Shown in pieces: positions 62,812-64,000 of a stretch of 64,000 nt of DNA (position 1 is the stretch's first letter; every line of letters begins with the position of its first letter). This DNA comes from Nocardia abscessus NBRC 100374 (GTDB lineage: Bacteria > Actinomycetota > Actinomycetes > Mycobacteriales > Mycobacteriaceae): NCBI RefSeq assembly GCF_000308455.1, contig NZ_BAFP01000273.1, positions 1 to 64,000 on the forward strand, in the 5' to 3' direction. Position numbers and translations under genes: made by a program. Below the pieces are notes generated by a model. It was not told where the DNA came from, did no database searches, and saw only the letters and a list, made by a program, of their open reading frames with translations.

Positions 62812-64000
62812 ATGCCCGCATCCACCCTGGCCGACCCCGTGTGCGAGGAATGCTCTGCCCGCGTCACCGCCGGGCACCTGATCTCCACGATCGGCGGCGA
62901 TCGTGTGTGCGCGGACTGCGCGGCCGGATTGTCGCGCTGCGATGAGTGCGCCGTCCACGCCCGCGCTGACACCCTGGCCCGCACCGTCGAAGACACCCTG
63001 CTGTGCCGCGAATGCTTGACCGGCTGGCAGCAGTGTGGGGAATGCGACGCCTACACCCGCGACATCCGCACCGTCATCGGCGCCGTGGCGGACGTCTGTG
63101 CCGACTGCGCTTCGAGTTACGAGACCTGTGACGACTGCGGTGAACTCGCCACCGAGGTGTACCGCGTCGACGGCGGTAGCCAGGTGTGTGAGCGGTGCGA
63201 GGACGAGGACTACCGCGAGTGCTTCGACTGCTTCACCCTCGTCCCGCGTGACCAGGGCTACTGCGACAGCTGCGCGCACTCGTCCTCGGCTCATGACGGG
63301 GTCCACGACTCCTACTACACCCCCGAGCTGCGCTTCCACGGCGAGGGCCCGCTGTTCCTGGGGATGGAACTGGAACTCAAAACCCCCGACCGCAGCTATC
63401 GCGACGCGGTCGACACCGCCCTGGCCCACGTCAAAGACCTGGCGTATCTGAAGGAAGACGGTTCGATCTCCTGCGGGTTCGAACTCGTGACCCATCCGAT
63501 GTCGTATGAGTACGCACTCGCACGGTTTCCCTGGCAGTTGCTCAACCGGCTGCGGTTGCTGGGCTGCTACACCGACGACGGCGTCGGCATCCACGTCCAC
63601 CTCTCCCGCGCCGGGTTCTCCTGCCCCGCGCACGCCTACCGATGGCTGAAGTTCGTGTACCGCAACGAAGACCCGGTCATCACGCTGGCGCGGCGGGCCT
63701 CGTCCTGGGCGGAGTTCTCCCCGCAACAGCGTTCCAGCGCTCAGGACTACGCCAAGGGCAGCCAGGACGGCTACGGCCGCTACCAGGCCATCAACGTCTG
63801 CCCGGAAGACACCTTCGAGCTGCGCGTCTTCGCCAGTTCCCTTCATCCTCAACAAGTTCAAGCCGCACTCGCCTTCGCGGCGGCGTCGGTCGAATACACC
63901 CGCGGCCTGTCGGCGGCGGATATCGCGCGCCGGCGCGGCTGGGAGTGGACCGCCTTCACCACCTGGGTGCGCTCGCGCCCGGAGTACTCCCCGCTGCTGG
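62812..64000 (+). CDS. Zinc-ribbon amidoligase, second copy (3' partial)
   Basis: The first 396 residues; the gene runs off the window. A long series of CxxC ribbons (CEEC, CADC, CDEC, CREC, CGEC, CDDC, CERC, CFDC, CDSC) and the ligase domain FLGMELELKT, LKEDGSISCGFELVTHPMSY, VGIHVHLSRAGF, NVCPEDTFELRVFASSL. A clear paralogue of the gene at 59651 with more ribbons. The ATG follows a GAAAGGGA site. Probably active. Confidence 0.87.
   Translation, partial: MPASTLADPVCEECSARVTAGHLISTIGGDRVCADCAAGLSRCDECAVHARADTLARTVEDTLLCRECLTGWQQCGECDAYTRDIRTVIGAVADVCADCASSYETCDDCGELATEVYRVDGGSQVCERCEDEDYRECFDCFTLVPRDQGYCDSCAHSSSAHDGVHDSYYTPELRFHGEGPLFLGMELELKTPDRSYRDAVDTALAHVKDLAYLKEDGSISCGFELVTHPMSYEYALARFPWQLLNRLRLLGCYTDDGVGIHVHLSRAGFSCPAHAYRWLKFVYRNEDPVITLARRASSWAEFSPQQRSSAQDYAKGSQDGYGRYQAINVCPEDTFELRVFASSLHPQQVQAALAFAAASVEYTRGLSAADIARRRGWEWTAFTTWVRSRPEYSPLL

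Noticed and set aside
62713..63861. 382-residue antisense frame opposite amidoligase 2
   Set aside because: Shadow of the clear amidoligase; no motif of its own.

Overview
The window is high-GC DNA from a mycolic-acid-type actinomycete, most likely Nocardia or a close relative. The pointers are a Pls/PosA-type synthetase end, an Rsm22-family methyltransferase, an F420-type pyridoxamine-oxidase-fold protein, a P450, an actinobacterial STAND ATPase and a type I-E CRISPR system. The genus is an inference; no rRNA gene is present.

Layout. (1) 1-10.5 kb is ordinary chromosome: adenylation-synthetase C-terminus and M1 peptidase (coupled), DUF2752, VOC protein, alpha/beta hydrolase, secreted protein, PPOX-fold protein, Rsm22-like methyltransferase, P450 and an HTH-STAND ATPase that lacks WD40 repeats. 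(2) 11.5-25 kb is a complete type I-E CRISPR-Cas island on the minus strand, cas3-cse1-cse2-cas7-cas5-cas6-cas1-cas2 (one tightly overlapping operon), with a leader-bearing array at each end. Further right are two orphan arrays, one of which cuts off a kinase gene. Cas1 has Gly where E. coli has Asp218. (3) 25-30.4 kb is accessory DNA: sigma factor plus partner, tRNA-like debris, a zinc-ribbon membrane protein, an ATP-dependent DNA ligase and small proteins.

(4) 30.8-57.5 kb is the main discovery: three nested mobile elements built on pairs of tyrosine recombinases (a short TnpA-like and a long TnpB-like). E1 (about 26.7 kb) sits inside a PAPS-reductase/DndC-like PP-loop gene. E2 (about 3.5 kb) sits inside the tnpA of E1. 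E3 (about 14.6 kb) sits inside the tnpB of E1. Removing each element and joining the flanks at a shared dinucleotide (GC, TC, GC) restores an uninterrupted, in-frame protein in all three cases (316, 398 and 806 aa). Each element has short terminal inverted repeats. E1 and E3 share end signatures, so they are one family and E3 invaded its own relative. E3 carries a three-gene cargo with two giant beta-rich proteins of unknown function. E1 carries an AT-richer cargo: an overlapping triad (PLD-fold-like, PhyH-like dioxygenase, HAD hydrolase) and a lone P-loop ATPase.

(5) 57.5-64 kb continues the host locus broken by E1: the rest of the PP-loop gene, a second PP-loop-like protein, a zinc-ribbon amidoligase and a class II glutamine amidotransferase, followed by a partly decayed tandem copy of the amidoligase/amidotransferase pair. 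The set looks like a plasmid- or phage-type amide-forming modification pathway whose first enzyme is now disrupted.
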